From Glandiceps talaboti (Eukaryota > Hemichordata > Enteropneusta > Spengelidae), in NCBI RefSeq assembly GCF_964340395.1, contig NC_135561.1, positions 24,498,986 through 24,562,985 of the forward strand: a DNA stretch of 64,000 nucleotides. The letters run 5' to 3'. Below are positions 38,956 through 51,325 of this stretch, piece after piece. The notes beneath the pieces are model-generated. The model did not search any database, was not told where the DNA came from, and was given only the letters and a program-made list of their open reading frames with translations. The translations under genes were made by a program, and so were the position numbers. Each line of letters begins with the position of its first letter. Position 1 is the first letter of the stretch.

Positions 38956-39726
38956 CAACATAATTATAAAATGGGAGACAATATTCTCAGAATTGTAAAG
39001 CAGCACTCCTACTTGGGCATTGAACTGTCACATGACCTGGAATGGAAGCACCACATATCAAATATCACATCTAAAGCATCAAGGATCCTAGGACTACTAC
39101 AGAGACATCTACATGACTGTCCTCCCAGTACCAAACAAACTGCATATATGTCCCTTGTACGACCGCGTTTGGAGTATTGTGCAAGTATATGGGACCCTTA
39201 CACCAAAGTTGGCAAAAATGCTGTTGAAAAAATTCAACGCAAAGCAGCTCGATTTGTCACCGGAAACTACAAGAGGGAGGCCAGTGTATCCGATATGCTA
39301 CGGAAGCTCCAATGGCAATGCCTTGAAAATCGCAGAGCAGTTAGCAGACTAACTTTCCTATACAAAGCTACAAAAAATCTAGTTGCTTTTCAAGATGATA
39401 AACTACCAGAATCATCATCACGTTCTACTAGGGGAAGTGTACCTGGTTCTTCTTTCATATCGATCATCGCTAAGAAAAACTGTTACAAATATTCACTTAT
39501 TCCTCGGACAATTCCAGAATGGAATCTCTTACCATTATCCATTCAACAAGCAAAGACAATAGACAGTTTCAAATCTGCCCTCTCCAGCATTGATATCACC
39601 GATCTCATAGATCGTGCTCACCTGAACACGGGTGAGATCTAAAGGACGCCGCCAGCGTTACGCCTGTGTGATGATAATCCTTTTTAGGATGTTTACACAG
39701 TATAGAAGTAGAAGTAGAAGTAGAAG
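38956..39726 (+). mobile_element. 5'-truncated non-LTR retrotransposon inserted in the 48-bp satellite
   Basis: One open frame, about 38962-39642, covers the region after the reverse transcriptase: 'HSYLGIELSHDLEWKHHISN', 'ASRILGLLQRHLHDCP', 'LVRPRLEYCASIWDPYTK', 'VEKIQRKAARFVTGNYKR', 'LQWQCLENRRAVSRL' and a final 'IPEWNLLPLSI' block. This is the conserved C-terminal arm of CR1/Jockey-like LINE proteins. The catalytic part is absent. The 3' end is a (TAGAAG)n tail at about 39703-39726. The flanks ('acattg' | 'taaacatat') reconstruct one satellite unit exactly, so the insertion has no target duplication. Confidence 0.9.
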
Positions 39727-41786
39727 TAAACATATATAGGGCACTTAGACATACAGGATTCTGGTGATACATTGTAAACATATATAGGACAGTTAGACAT
39801 ACAGGATTCTGGTAATACATTGTAAACATATATAGGACACTTAGACATACAGGATTCTGGTAATACATTGTAAACATATATAGGACACTTAGACATATAG
39901 GATTCTGGCAATACATTGTAAACATATATAGGGCAGTTAAACATACAGGATTCTGGTAATACATTGTAAACATATATAGGACAGTTAGACATACAGGATT
40001 CTGGTAATACATTGTAAACATATATAGGACAGTTAGACATACAGGATTCTGGTAATACATTGTAAACATATATAGGGCACTTAGACATACAGGATTCTGG
40101 TAATACATTGTAAACATATATAGGACACTTAGACATACAGGATTCTGGTAATACATTGTAAACATATATAGGACAGTTAGACATACAGGATTCTGGTGAT
40201 ACATTGTAAACATATATAGGACAGTTAGACATACAGGATTCTGGTGATACATTGTAAACATATATAGGACAGTTAGACATACAGGATTCTGGTGATACAT
40301 TGTAAACATATATAGGGCACTTAGACATACAGGATTCTGGTAATACATTGTAAACATATACAGGACAGTTAGACATACAGGATTCTGGTAATACATTGTA
40401 AACATATATAGGACAGTTAGACATACAGGATTCTGGTAATACATTGTAAACATATATAGGACACTTAGACATACAGGATTCTGGTGATACATTGTAAACA
40501 TATATAGGGCACTTAGACATACAGGATTCTGGTAATACATTGTAAACATATACAGGACAGTTAGACATACAGGATTCTGGTAATACATTGTAAACATATA
40601 TAGGGCACTTAGACATACAGGATTCTGGTAATACATTGTAAACATATATAGGACAGTTAGACATACAGGATTCTGGTAATACATTGTAAACATATATAGG
40701 GCACTTAGACATACAGGATTCTGGTAATACATTGTAAACATATATAGGACACTTAAACATACAGGATTCTGGTAATACATTGTAAACATATATAGGGCAC
40801 TTAGACATACAGGATTCTGGTAATACATTGTAAACATATATAGGACACTTAAACATACAGGATTCTGGTAATACATTGTAAACATATATAGGGCACTTAG
40901 ACATACAGGATTCTGGTGATACATTGTAAACATATATAGGACAGTTAGACATACAGGATTCTGGTAATACATTGTAAACATATATAGGGCACTTAGACAT
41001 ACAGGATTCTGGTAATACATTGTAAACATATATAGGACAGTTAGACATACAGGATTCTGGTAATACATTGTAAACATATATAGGGCACTTAGACATACAG
41101 GATTCTGGTAATTCATTGTAAACATATATAGGACACATAGACATACAGGATTCTGGTGATACATTGTAAACATATATAGGACACTTAGACATACAGGATT
41201 CTGGTAATACATTGTAAACATATATAGGACACTTAGACATACAGGATTCTGGTGATACATTGTAAACATATATAGGGCACTTAGACATACAGGATTCTGG
41301 TAATACATTGTAAACATATATAGGACACTTAGACATACAGGATTCTGGTGATACATTGTAAACATATATAGGGCAGTTAGACATACAGGATTCTGGTAAT
41401 ACATTGTAAACATATATAGGGCACTTAGACATACAGGATTCTGGTAATACACTGTAAACATATATAGGACACTTAGACATATAGGATTCTGGTGATACAT
41501 TGTAAACATATATAGGGCACTTAGACATACAGGATTCTGGTGATACATTGTAAACATATATAGGGCAGTTAGACATACAGGATTCTGGTAATACATTGTA
41601 AACATATATAGGGCAGTTAGACATACAGGATTCTGGTAATACATTGTAAACATATATAGGACACTTAGACATACAGGATTCTGGTAATACATTGTAAACA
41701 TATATAGGACACTTAGACATACAGGATTCTGGTAATACATTGTAAACATATATAGGGCACTTAGACATACAGGATTCTGGTGATAC
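39727..41786 (+). repeat. 48-bp satellite, right block (~43 units)
   Basis: Continuation of the array interrupted at 38955. Units differ at a few fixed places (aca/gca, ctt/gtt/cat, gtgat/gtaat). The apparent 690-714-codon minus-strand frames are products of the repeat. Confidence 0.97.
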
Positions 41787-42615
41787 TTTTAATACAGTAT
41801 AACTGTAAGAATTTACATCAGCTATGTAACATAGTAATATTAAAAATAACTTAATTTGACAAAGAATATGGATTCAAACAAGTTTCCAAATAAATATAAA
41901 TTATTTATAAAAAAAACCCCCAACAATTGCTAATTAAAAATTATGAGGGTATATCACGTATTTAAATGATTATGTAAATTTGTTGTTGTGATGCCAACAG
42001 TCAAATTAGGAATGTATATGCAAAGATTCTATGCCAACAACTTAAGACAGTGCAAAAAGCTTCAAAGTTTGCTGCTTAACTGTATTAAAAAAAACTTCAA
42101 CCCATTCTAAGGCATAAAGAATATTTGGTTCCAGTTACTTGACCCCACCTAGTTTTTCATTACTGACCCTAAACTTTTTTTTACATATTTGAGAAAAAAA
42201 TAATAAAATCGTGACAATTGTTAAGTCTCGTCAGAAATATTTAATGGATGCGGAAACTGACATCATCTTAAAAAGACAATATAATAAAACTGTTCTTCCA
42301 ATCTGTAATGGCTGTACATCTGATGGGAAGAAACCAATAACACAGAGACCATATAGAAAACAATGGAAAACATAACTACCTGAACTAGACACTCACATAT
42401 GAAAAAAAAAATCTACCTTCCCCACCTATTCTAAAATTTAGTGTAATTGGAACCACACTAATATTTTTAGGACTAAGTTAAAATCAAGAAAAAAATACAA
42501 CTTTTAAAAATAGAAATTTTAAATCATATAAAAATTAAGCCCTGCAGCTTTTAGAATCAAACACGGCTGAGTACTTTGTTAACGCAAAGTACAGATTGCA
42601 GATTGTCAATTCCTT

Positions 42616-42649
<34 letters not shown>

Positions 42650-43245
42650 CAAGTATGGGAGGAAGGAAATAATAAACAACTAGTAAATGGCAATGAGAGC
42701 TATATAAACAGTTATCTTATCCCTTATTGCTAATTCGGTTCATCAAATCTTAAAATCTCTTTTAAGATACCATGTTGACATCCAGACTATCTTTATCCCC
42801 TGTTACAAGTATGGTTTAGATGTAACATTATGACCACACACTTAGGAATGATTCGACAACCAACGATATATTCACTAAAACTTGTTAAAATACATTGTAC
42901 ACATTACTTAGTGGTTGGTAGTGTTCATAAGTTGTACACTGAAAATATGTAATAATGTACATTAGAACACTGATTTTAGGGTGCAGATCCATAAATCTAT
43001 TTTTGAATAAAGGATTTTACGTCTCATTCCAGATCTCGCAAGATATGCAAATATGCCTAGCTACACATAATTGTCTACCTATAGGTGATTCTATACAGTT
43101 CATGTATGACAGGTAAATCGATTACATTTAATAAAATCCATTTAAAATATCACATTCCAGTTAGAGCTAGAACAGTTTTAATATAAACTGTAAATGTTAT
43201 GTAATGGAAATCCGATATAAAACAATTTCCTGAGTAAATTAATTA
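41787..43245. other. No gene seen; one dispersed repeat and a (CAA)n run
   Basis: AT-rich. (CAA)n lies at about 42617-42648. The dispersed repeat is listed separately. Confidence 0.5.
42127..42455 (+). repeat. Dispersed repeat shared with 27.6 kb
   Basis: Same orientation and block order as 27642-27930; moderately diverged. Confidence 0.8.
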
Positions 43246-43598
43246 TAAAGTGGCCATATGGATGAGGACTGGCTATTTATTTTGGATTTTTTCATTTATA
43301 AACAATTTTATCATATGGCTTTGTACTTGAAAATAAATGTGAAACAACATATAGCAAGTCCTTGTTTGTAACTAAATAAATTGCAAAAGATTAATAAATG
43401 TGTAAAATGTCCGTTATTATATGTACAATAACATTTTATACACTTTTTGAATAGCTTTTTGCAATGTATGACATTACAAACACAGATTTGGTCACTGTTA
43501 TTTGACATTGATTTTTCAAGTAGGAAGCCATGATAAAATTGTTTTATAAACTAAAAATCAAAAATAAATGCCAAATCTTCATCCATATAGCCACTTAA
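43246..43598. mobile_element. AGTGGCC MITE, copy outside the P-like element
   Basis: Terminal inverted repeats of about 70 bp: 'taaagtggccatatggatga' and 'tatttattttggatttt' at the left, with the imperfect complement at the right ending 'atagccactta'. Same family as 50095-50424. No coding frame. Confidence 0.75.
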
Positions 43599-43677
43599 TA
43601 CAAAGTATATAAATCAAAATCCAATATAGTGTCCTGAGTAAACATATTGAAATTGAATCAGTTAATTGATTCTAGAA

Positions 43678-44186
43678 TCACGCATTGATTGCATCTTTAC
43701 TGTGGGGCAAACTATTCTCTTTTATCCAATTTATTAATGGGTCATGTTCACTCTCATCTCCTTCTCCTGTTTGCAGACATTGCAAACATACACCTCTCTT
43801 TCTCAGAAATGGTGTAAATATGATGTCATTATATATACATTGGCCACAAATCAATAGTACGAAGCCGAGTACTTCCAGAGCAAGGAAATTCTCCCACCGT
43901 AGTAAACAACTGATTCCCCAGATAACAACTGTACGGACACTATCTAGAACCATACGTGTTGTAGCACTGATTTCCTTTGTAACGCTGATACCGGCAAAGT
44001 TGAAGAAAGCGATGCTGACCATGTTACCAAGAAATGCTAGAATCAACAGGTGGTTGTTTGCCATCTGGTAAAATGCATCTATGGCGTCTTCAAGTCGATG
44101 ACCTGGGCTGTCCAGTCTTAGATCACCAGCATTGATATAGTAGAATGGTATAAGCAGCAAACTTAGAAACATAAATCCAAAAAAAC
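43678..44186 (-). CDS. SLC35F6: SLC35F6-like transporter, last coding exon
   Basis: Minus strand, starting just after an acceptor ('caattatttgtag', exon from 44186, entering in phase 1) and ending with a stop at 43680-43678. About 169 residues follow the SLC35F6 pattern: 'GFFGFMFLSLLLIPFYYI', an acidic amphipathic 'RLEDAIDAFYQM', then 'LAFLGNMVSIAFFNFAGISV', 'TKEISATTRMVLDSVRTVVI', 'FLALEVLGFVLLICGQCIYN' and a Cys/Glu-rich cytosolic tail. Several membrane helices are visible. SLC35F6 belongs to the drug/metabolite transporter superfamily; substrate not established. Earlier exons were not found. They should lie to the right, beyond the P-like transposon, and may be outside the window or lost, in which case this is a fragment. 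Confidence 0.88.
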
Positions 44187-44538
44187 CTACAAATAATTGA
44201 AATATTGGTAAGTAATAAGATGTAATTCCCCCAATTTTACTTTGTTCAGCCAAGGAAAACACGGGTGACGTAGGGGCCTTTGTCACTACAAGCCATTAGA
44301 CAAGTATTTTCTGAAGAAAAATATTGGAGAATAACATAATTATACCAGTACCAGTAATATCAAAGAAAAATCAGGGAAAGTAATGACAATTTTGAATGTT
44401 TTGACTCATATTTTGAACAAAGGAGAACCAGTGATGTAGACACAAGTTGTCGTGACATAGATGTACATTGTTGTGACATAGAATGACCAGTCTGGGTGGA
44501 TATATTCTATATTCTTTGTTAAACTTGGCTTGCGCATG
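44187..44538. other. Probable intron of the SLC35F6-like gene
   Basis: About 350 bp between the exon acceptor and the P-like transposon; no other exon seen. Confidence 0.5.
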
Positions 44539-44545
44539 GTATAAT

Positions 44546-44581
44546 CATAGACAGTGGAGGGGAGAAGGACAGGAAAGCCGG
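44546..44581 (+). repeat. P-like transposon left terminal inverted repeat
   Basis: 36 bp, exactly complementary to 53964-53999; begins CATAGACAGTGG and ends AAAGCCGG. Divergence starts at the next base. Confidence 0.97.
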
Positions 44582-44829
44582 CAAAACTTCAAAGAGTAAT
44601 CTTTGTTTATCTTTGCGAGCTTGTCTGGAATATAACAGTTGGCGCTGCCTAATCTCGCGCGTGTGTAAATACGGGAAATGACGTCATCTGACGCTACCAG
44701 CACAACCAGCCTGACGCGATAACTCACAACGTGTGGTTCGAGGTGCAAAAGAAATCGTGTTTTCTCAATCTTTTCGAAGATATTTCGTCCGAATTTGGAG
44801 TTTGTCTCTTCTGTCATTAGGTTCTAACG
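44582..44829 (+). promoter_or_regulatory. Probable 5' non-coding exon and promoter of the transposase
   Basis: No plus-strand coding frame, but 'gttctaacg|gtaagtttc' at 44829/44830 is a strong donor. Its likely partner is the acceptor at 46441-46442. A full TGACGTCA (CRE/ATF-type palindrome) lies at 44679-44686 inside GC-richer sequence. The transcription start is not defined. Confidence 0.5.
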
Positions 44830-45898
44830 GTAAGTTTCTTTTGCCATTCTCAGTTAATTTTCTATACGTACACTTTCAGTCAAGACAATGAAATGCTTCG
44901 ATGTCTAATTGTTGTCTGTAAATTGTATCAATGTGTCACTTCAAGTTATGGATTTTGTCCCCGTATTACTATTTTCTGGTCATGTTTTTATGGAAACCAC
45001 ATGCATGAAGTCGTTCTTGTGTTACTAAACAAGTGCACCGTGCAATTTGCCGTTGTCGAGTGTATACTGACGTCGTATAAAAATAAATCAAAAAATGCCC
45101 GACCACAGGTTATGACTTATGTTCTCATGTTCATATGTTGTTTACTGCTAAAACTTTACCGTTGTTGTCTTTGTATTAGTTTGTAAAGTTTTTGAACTAA
45201 AATTTCTCCGTCGGTTTTTTTGTGTGTGTAAAGACATGCACGAAGTCTTTCTGCCAGAGGCAAAACGTGTACTTTGACATTTTCTGTGGACAAGGGGTAT
45301 CATGTCATACAATTACTCGACATTCGAATGCCACGATTGTCCCTGTACAGCTCGTAACTGACGTACCGATTTGCTAAATTAGTCTAATTTTGTCCCCCTT
45401 TTACAATTTTGTCGTTAAATATCCTTCGAAAAAACATGGACCATGTCGTTCCGATTGAGGTTTATCATGTCACCACGTAAACAGTACTCAATGAACTTGT
45501 CATGGCGTCGTGTAATAAAAGCTACAAAAATCCAAGGTTTAGGGTACCCGGGGCCCTTTTTATGGCTGATGACATATGGTTTCTCTCATATTCCTTCTCG
45601 TACCCCCTTTCTGAGAGTGTACGGTTAATATTGTCGCTCGACAACTGAGGAGATGTCGGTTTCCGGAGTCTCCGTACGTAGCTTTGTCTATCACTTCCGG
45701 GAAGCAAAACAGCTGTATGCGTTCACGTAGTTGAGTATAGCCGGCCATGTATCAGCGTTAAAAAATTGCAAAATATATTACGAGTATAATCATAATGGTA
45801 TAATCATAACCATCGATACCACAACTCTAAGGTGTGCATGTAGCATTTGTAATCACCCCGTCATGCAATGGCGTCAAACAACAACAACAACAACAACA

Positions 45899-45962
<64 letters not shown>

Positions 45963-46442
45963 TCATGTCCTTGAGTATCAATAATACAATAATAGTATCA
46001 TTGCCTCCAGATAACAATTTGTGTTGTTTTGGTTGGTGTGCAAATTGAGTGATATTACTAGTCCGGTCAAAATTATCAGTACTAATAGTAATATATCAAC
46101 ATAATTTTCTTTCTCAAGGTTCTGTTCATAACTTGGGTTCATACTGTCACATTTACTATGAATAGTATCAGTATTTTTATTGATAATTAATAAAAAGTCA
46201 AAAGTAAAACTGAAGAGGCATAATATTCTACAACACCATGAAGATGTTATTTTGTTTTGGTTCACATCCCTGGAAGTCTCCATATGTTCTCCATGACATT
46301 TTCTACATTAAAACTAATTGAGCTATTAATTTTCTATATTAATTTTTGTTGATATGGATAACATGTACTTCAGATATTCTATGGTATTCCACAATGCTAA
46401 CAATTGCTTTTTTCATTTGTGATTTTTTTTTACTCACATCAG
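44830..46442 (+). other. Putative first intron of the transposase gene
   Basis: About 1.6 kb ending in a long pyrimidine tract and 'tactcacatcag'. Contains (CAA)n/(TAA)n at about 45880-45962. No THAP-type zinc-binding frame found here. Confidence 0.6.
45880..45962. repeat. Microsatellite (CAA)n then (TAA)n
   Basis: Trinucleotide run in the transposase intron. Confidence 0.95.
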
Positions 46443-46447
46443 ACATC

Positions 46448-49400
46448 ATGCCTTACAAATGGGGTGTGTCCCAACACAGGAAAAATTATAAGAGAAAAAG
46501 ACAAACAAAGGCTGCAGAAAAGAAGGAAGTGCAAACAAACAAAGACCAAACAGAACATGAAGAACATTCAAGTCTATTGGTATGTGACAACATTCCAAAC
46601 AGCACACAACAGCCAGATGTATACGACAACCTGCCAAACTTGCAACAGACACACAGGCAATCACAACAGCCAAGTATTGGTCTTTTGAATGAAATACAAC
46701 TGCCGTCAGTCAGTCACCTGCCAAATAGCACAGTCTACTCTTATCCAGTGCCACAATCAACTCTACAGTATCCCCTCACTCCTGCTATATACAACCAGTC
46801 AGTTGTTAAAGTCTGTAATGAAGTTCCTCACTGCTTCAGTCAAGGTCATCCAGTTACATGTACACACAAACATACATCATGCTCAAACAACTTTGATATT
46901 ATCCAGACCAGAGTTCATTCACATTGTTTACCGAAGGGATGGGTGAAGCAGTTCAGTGAAGACATGTTGCATTTTCTTTATATAATGGCGGAGGGTAGTG
47001 AAGACCCTGAGATACTGAAATCAGTTTTGTTAGCTAGAGATGGGACATGGAATGTAAAGGTTCACCAGTGTGACGTATCAAGTCAACCAGTCCTAGATGA
47101 GTTTCCTAGAATGATCACATCAGCATCAACTCTCCTGTCCCTTTTAGATAAAGTGCACCAAAGCAGTTTATGCATTGGCAACCCAGATGACAAATTTGAA
47201 GAAATTGCCAGCTGTAGAAATGGTGTTTTCATTGGTGTAGGCACTGGTAAATCTGCAGTGACAGTAGGTCAGAGACAAAGAAGGAATGTCATAGACAGGC
47301 ATGGTGTGAAGCACAAGTACTCACTATTTTCAGTCGACTGCCAGGCACTTCTTCCACAGGGGAAGAAAAGGTGTAGTGCTTGTTACAATTTCCGCAACAA
47401 ATTATTCGCGATTTTATCAAAGGAGAAAAGACGGTCAAATGAAGAAGACAAACCCTTTTCCAGGACTGATGCAAGCAGTACTGTACCACTATCAAGGTTG
47501 AATGAAAGTGAACTTCATTTAAGGACATTGAATATTATTAAGGCAAAGAGAAGAATAGAGTCAAGGGAGGCAAGGCTGCGCAATAAACTAAACATGAATA
47601 TCAGAGAAGAAGGTGTTCCACTTGATAGTGGCCTCTCAGATGGTTTAGAGCAAGTGGTACAGCAGTACACAGAAGTTATTGAAAGAGAACACAGGGAGGG
47701 TTCTTTTGAAAGACTGTTTTGGGAACAGCAGTTAAAGGCCATACAATGTCAGGATAAGCGGGCCTGTAGGTGGCATCCAATGTTTATTAAATGGTGCCTA
47801 AACTTACGTTTACGGTCTGGTGCTGCTTACAGGGCACTGAAAGACAGTGGGGTTATTGAACTTCCAAATGAAAGAACTTTAAGAGACTATACACAATGGA
47901 CTAAACCATCAACAGGCTTTACATGTGACATATTAGAGCAACTGTACAGGGAGTGTAACTTTCTTCAATTAGAAGACTACCAGAAGTATGTAGTGCTGCT
48001 ACATGATGAGTTGCGAATTAAATCTGATCTGGTGTACGAGAAGAGCAGTGGCACGCTTGTTGGCTTCATCAACATGGGTAATTTTTGCAATGTTCTGGCA
48101 GATTACGAAGGGCATTTGGATGGAAACAGTTCCAAAACACCAGACATTGCCAATTATATTCTGGCATTTATGGTCCGTGGCATTACCATTAATTTGCAAT
48201 ATCCAATAGCCCATTTCCCGACAAAGACCATTACATCAGACTTTCTTTGGATACTTGTTTGGGAGGCCATCGCCTACTTAGAATTAATTGGATTCAAAGT
48301 AATGGCCTCAACTGCAGATGGAGCATCAGCAAATCGAAGATTCTGCAGGCTGCACAGTGCTGATAGAAATTCCAGGGAGGTGGTCTATCGTACCAATAAC
48401 CCATACGCAATGGATGAGAGATATATTTACTTTTTCTCTGATGTTCCCCATCTAATGAAAACTACCAGGAACTGTTGGTCTAACTCTGGTTCTCACAGTA
48501 AAAAGAGAATTCTTTGGGTAAGTCAATTTAAAGTGTTTTCACTGCTGATGGAAAATACTGGTAACTCGTCTGCTACTATTATTTTCCTCAATAGATAGCA
48601 TGATCAACCAAATTTATCGTACCTGACAAAGTAATAAATAGTTTGAAAGCAACAGATATGTAATTTTTTATAGATTTTTTTTAATCATTGCAAATGTGTG
48701 TACATGCGTATACATGAAGTGGCCATTGAATTGACCATGCAAACTAGTTTGCATCAGATACAGATACGATTCTGAAAAGCTATGATGTTAGCAAACTGAC
48801 ATAAATTGTTTTAAATTTGTTTTTAGAATGGTGACAACATCAGTTGGAAAACTCTTGAAGGCATATACAGGGCAGATCTTGAGCGAGGTGGTCTTTTCTT
48901 GTGCTACAAGCTAAAGTATGAACACATATACCTAACATCATTTTCCAGAATGAAAGTCAAGTATGCAGTTCAGGTAAGAATGGAAATATAGGGTATATCT
49001 TTGCTGATCAAGCATGATACAATTCTCGAATGGCAAAATTAAGTGTTATTCATAACATTAATCTATTTACAAAGCACCCAGAAATATCTTGAGGCATGTA
49101 ATTGCTTTCGACACTGTCCATGAAAACATGTACAAAGATAAATGTTAAAAAGAATTCATTTCATTCCTACAACAGGTTCTCAGCTCCACAGTAGCCAATG
49201 CAATTGAGACATTTTATGGAAATGGGAACAGGGCTACCATACAGTTCATTTGCCATTTTGATAAATTCTTTGATTGCTTAAATGTGCGGAGTGTGAAGGA
49301 GGGCAAACTGAAGAGGAAACCAGATTTGTTACCATATAGATCACCTGATGATGCAAGGTTAAAGGTCAGTGGTCTCGCTGTATTTACCATGAGTTCAATA

Positions 49401-50815
49401 TGTAGTGTAAAAACATTATAGTGCAAAAATTTCACAATTACACTTATAAATTACTAAAGATTATGGAAAAGTATTTTGAATACTCTTGATGGTTTCCAAG
49501 AATAATCTGTAGTGGTTAAACAACTTGCAGTTCTTGTGTGCTATGACAAAGCCAGATGTTTAAATCTTGGGAGAAGTTAATCTAAACTAACAACAGTCAC
49601 CATTATCCTTTCCTTCGTTAATTTGTAGTGTTTGTAGTGAACTACTGAACATGCTAAACTCTGCGCAAAATGATTACTGGCATATATACAAACTATGACC
49701 TTCCATTTCAGTGGCTAGAGAATGACTTTTTGAAGTACCTCAGCGATTGGGATGAGGTTGTTGATGCCAGACATGAGTTATCTCCTAAAGAGAGGAACAA
49801 AATGAAGCTCAGCAGAGAAACGCTAGAAGGACTCCGCATGTCAGGTATGAAATTATTCAACTTTTTTTGTAATGACAATTGGCTAGATGTCACCAGCCAA
49901 AGATGTGTCAGTTTGATTAGCCGAGAAAGTTTTTTTCTTTATTTATTCATGTGTGATTTATAGTGAAAGCAAAACACACTGCACTGATGTTGTGCTACTA
50001 GTATGTATATATATATTTATGTATGTGTTCAGGTCACAACACTTTTGCTAATTGGTATTTTACATGTGTATTCCTTTCTGCATTGTCAACTTAAAGTGGC
50101 CATGTAGATGAGAACTGGGTATTTATTTTGGATTTTAATTTATGAAAAAGTAATGTTTTTCTACTTGAAAAAACAATGTGAAACAATATATACAAAGTCC
50201 TTGTTTGTAACTCAATGAATTGCAAAACACTAAAATATGTGTAAAATGTTTGTTATTGTACGTACAATAACAAACTTTGCATGTTGTTGTTTTAAATTGA
50301 GAAACAAACAAGGTCTTGGTATATGTTATTTCACATTGTTTTTTCAAATAGGAAAACATACTATAACCTTTTTATAAAATTAAAAATCCAAAATAAATAC
50401 CCAAATCTAATGCATATGGCCACTTTAAGTTTCAAAAGTGACTTATTCCTAGTACTAGTAGGTAAAACAAAACCTTTGGTCAGTCAGTAGTTTTAACTAA
50501 GTGAATCTATTTTTTCTTGATGCAGTGAAATCGGCAGTAGAACTGACGCGCTACCTACTATCACAGCCAGGTGTACAGATGGTTTTAACTGAGAAATTTA
50601 ACCAGGATCCACTGGAATCCTATTTTGGAAACCAAAGGCAGATGAAAGGTGGTAATGAAGCCCCTTCAGTCCAGCAGTTCAGTCAGAATGCAAATGCTTT
50701 GAGACTTAAATCATCAAACATGTTGAAGATAAAGAGTGGGAATGTCATGACTGATGCGGCTTTTGAACTTGACCACAGACCATTACCTCATCGACGCAGA
50801 CCATACTCAATGTAG
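46448..50815 (+). CDS. P-element-type transposase, five coding exons, 942 residues
   Basis: Coding exons 46448-48517, 48827-48973, 49176-49364, 49712-49844 and 50526-50815, all GT/AG and in phase. The ATG (MPYKWGVSQHRKN) is six bases after the acceptor at 46441-46442. The N-terminus is basic, then Gln/Pro/Asn-rich to about residue 150. No THAP domain is visible. A C-x2-C motif (Cys309, Cys312) precedes an R/K-rich helix. 'WHPMFIKWCLNLRLRSGAAY' (from 442) is the THAP9/P-type helix-turn-helix. The RNase H-fold catalytic acids appear as Asp520 in 'LLHDELRIKSDLVY', Asp624 in 'STADGASANRRF' and Glu877 in 'NQDPLESYFGNQR'. 'FFSDVPHLMKTTRNCW' and the exon 3-4 segments match the insertion domain. It should cut and join the element ends in the nucleus. 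Confidence 0.93.
48518..48826 (+). other. Transposase intron 2
   Basis: gtaagt ... ttttag; reading through it gives a stop at about 48598, so an unspliced transcript would encode a truncated protein of about 716 residues. Confidence 0.8.
49845..50525 (+). other. Last transposase intron, carrying a MITE
   Basis: gtatga ... cttgatgcag; retention would end the protein at a stop near 49963, before the catalytic Glu877. Most of its length is the AGTGGCC MITE. Confidence 0.75.
50091..50428. mobile_element. AGTGGCC MITE nested in the transposase intron
   Basis: AGTGGCCAT...ATGGCCACT at 50095-50424 is flanked by TTAA on both sides (50091-50094 and 50425-50428). The arms of about 60 bp are imperfect inverted repeats containing 'gggtatttattttggatttt'. 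A relative lies at 43246-43598. Confidence 0.82.
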
Positions 50816-50832
50816 GAAAGGGAAATACTAGC

Positions 50833-50868
50833 CATAGACAATAGTGGGGGGTCCCTTCATTGTCTATG
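50833..50868. repeat. Internal CATAGACA inverted repeat between the two transposon genes
   Basis: CATAGACAAT (50833-50842) and ATTGTCTATG (50859-50868) flank a G-rich loop. The left half resembles the terminal sequence CATAGACAGTGGAGGGG. It lies 18 bp after the transposase stop. Confidence 0.7.
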
Positions 50869-50889
50869 TTCTAACATGGCTAAATAATT

Positions 50890-50895
50890 AATAAA
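50890..50895 (+). terminator. Poly(A) signal of the transposase gene
   Basis: AATAAA 75 bp after the stop codon. Confidence 0.55.
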
Positions 50896-50957
50896 ATCTC
50901 ATCAACATCACAAATATATGAAAGACTCTAACTAAATGTATGTGTAGCTCCTTATAA

Positions 50958-50963
50958 TTTATT
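50958..50963 (-). terminator. Poly(A) signal of the zinc-finger gene
   Basis: AATAAA on the minus strand, about 360 bp after its stop; the two 3' ends converge within about 70 bp. Confidence 0.5.
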
Positions 50964-51325
50964 TAAGGTTATTAATTTGTTGGTACATAAAATGAAAAAC
51001 TTGTAAATTGTACAATGATTGACAGAAATAACACTCTCTCATATCTGTAAGTACCAAGTATCACAGTCATGATTACAATGTACATGTACACGGTGTTAAC
51101 AAGCACACAACAGTTAATTTTTAAAAATGCATGTTTGTATTTGTAATGCCAAGTGGTACTCACATCCTGAACAGTAAAACCCTTTTTTATCATGTTTACA
51201 GGGTATCTTAAAAATAAAATTAAGTAAATATTCAGTTGTTTGTATAAAGTAGTAGTGGCAGACTTGAAAAGTTGAAGGGTTACCACATTCAGGTCAATGT
51301 ATTGACATGACTTAAAATACATGGT

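Noticed and set aside
39605-41749. Minus-strand open frames of about 700 codons (16-residue repeat MYYQNPVCLSVLYMFT type)
   Set aside because: The 48-bp satellite period is a multiple of three, so several frames are open at once; no start context, domain or splice support.
44545-44817. 90-codon minus-strand frame at the left end of the P-like element
   Set aside because: Antisense to the probable promoter and first exon, starts inside the inverted repeat, no recognisable domain.
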